Below are positions 63,968-64,000 of a stretch of 64,000 bases of DNA, in pieces; the stretch's first letter is position 1, and every line of letters starts with the position of its first letter. Source of the DNA: Setomelanomma holmii (lineage: Eukaryota; Ascomycota; Dothideomycetes; Pleosporales; Phaeosphaeriaceae); contig ML978254.1 in NCBI GenBank assembly GCA_010015745.1, positions 54,072-118,071 on the forward strand, written 5' to 3'. The notes below the pieces were generated by a model, which made no database searches, was not told where the DNA came from, and saw nothing but the letters and a program-made list of their open reading frames with translations. A program made the translations under genes and the position numbers.

Positions 63968-64000
63968 TACGTAGTACATCTCACCGTTGCTCTGCCTCAC

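Larger units (their letters stand above)
63423..64000. other. Right-edge intergenic with repeats
   Basis: About 580 bp. No coding frame is supported; it contains the direct repeats listed separately. Confidence 0.5.

Noticed and set aside
1..64000. tRNA genes and CRISPR arrays
   Set aside because: I looked for B-box-like GGTTCGAAYCC on both strands and for spaced repeats and found nothing convincing; CRISPR is not expected in a fungus.

Overview
The window is nuclear DNA of a filamentous ascomycete (Pezizomycotina), most likely a Dothideomycete. The evidence is: dense genes on both strands; 39 short introns that can be placed by eye (45-71 nt, usually with CTAAC or CTGAC branch sites); fungal-specific families (7TM-RGS receptor, INO80 subunit Iec3, CBM18 chitin-binding protein, yeast-type NHA antiporter); and a copia remnant whose stop codons look like repeat-induced point mutation (RIP). 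The species cannot be named from sequence alone. A 10-base N gap at 28729-28738 shows that this is an assembled contig.

Layout. 0-9 kb: 5' end of an SH3-type protein (cut by the edge), an SDR reductase, a 2.9-kb gene-poor stretch, a 7TM-RGS protein and an M20 carboxypeptidase. 9-16 kb: a small gene with an internal TAA, a WLM metalloprotease, a CxxC small protein, an F-box protein, a decayed gene and an (AG)22 tract. 16-25 kb: a core block with GH5 exo-glucanase, ALG13, mitoribosomal mS35, Iec3, ORMDL and NHA antiporter. 25-30 kb: a secreted CBM18 protein, then a repeat island (317-bp tandem duplication with a 5S-like core, RIP-marked copia reverse transcriptase, a broken host gene). 30-41 kb: a five-exon membrane protein, GNAT, CTU1/NCS6, GH31 alpha-glucosidase and an MDP-1-type phosphatase. 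41-46 kb: a ZZ-finger protein with two frame breaks and two tandem kinase-like genes, the first one dead. 46-51 kb: gamma-glutamyltransferase and mitochondrial release factor MRF1. 51-57 kb: an MFS transporter with two internal stops and a GMC oxidoreductase with one frameshift. 57-64 kb: PLC-like phosphodiesterase, cytochrome P450, MET22/HAL2, the C3HC protein Rsm1, and an edge repeat.

How the genes relate. This is not one pathway. Conserved housekeeping genes (N-glycosylation, sphingolipid control, mitochondrial translation, tRNA thiolation, PAP phosphatase, chromatin remodelling) sit in divergent pairs with short shared promoters (ALG13/RSM24, IEC3/ORM, GNAT/CTU1, GGT/MRF1, MET22/rsm1) and all read cleanly. 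The broken genes are accessory or of unknown function. That contrast, plus two GC-AG introns needed to make sense of two genes, are the main points of interest. I found no tRNA gene, CRISPR array or complete transposon.
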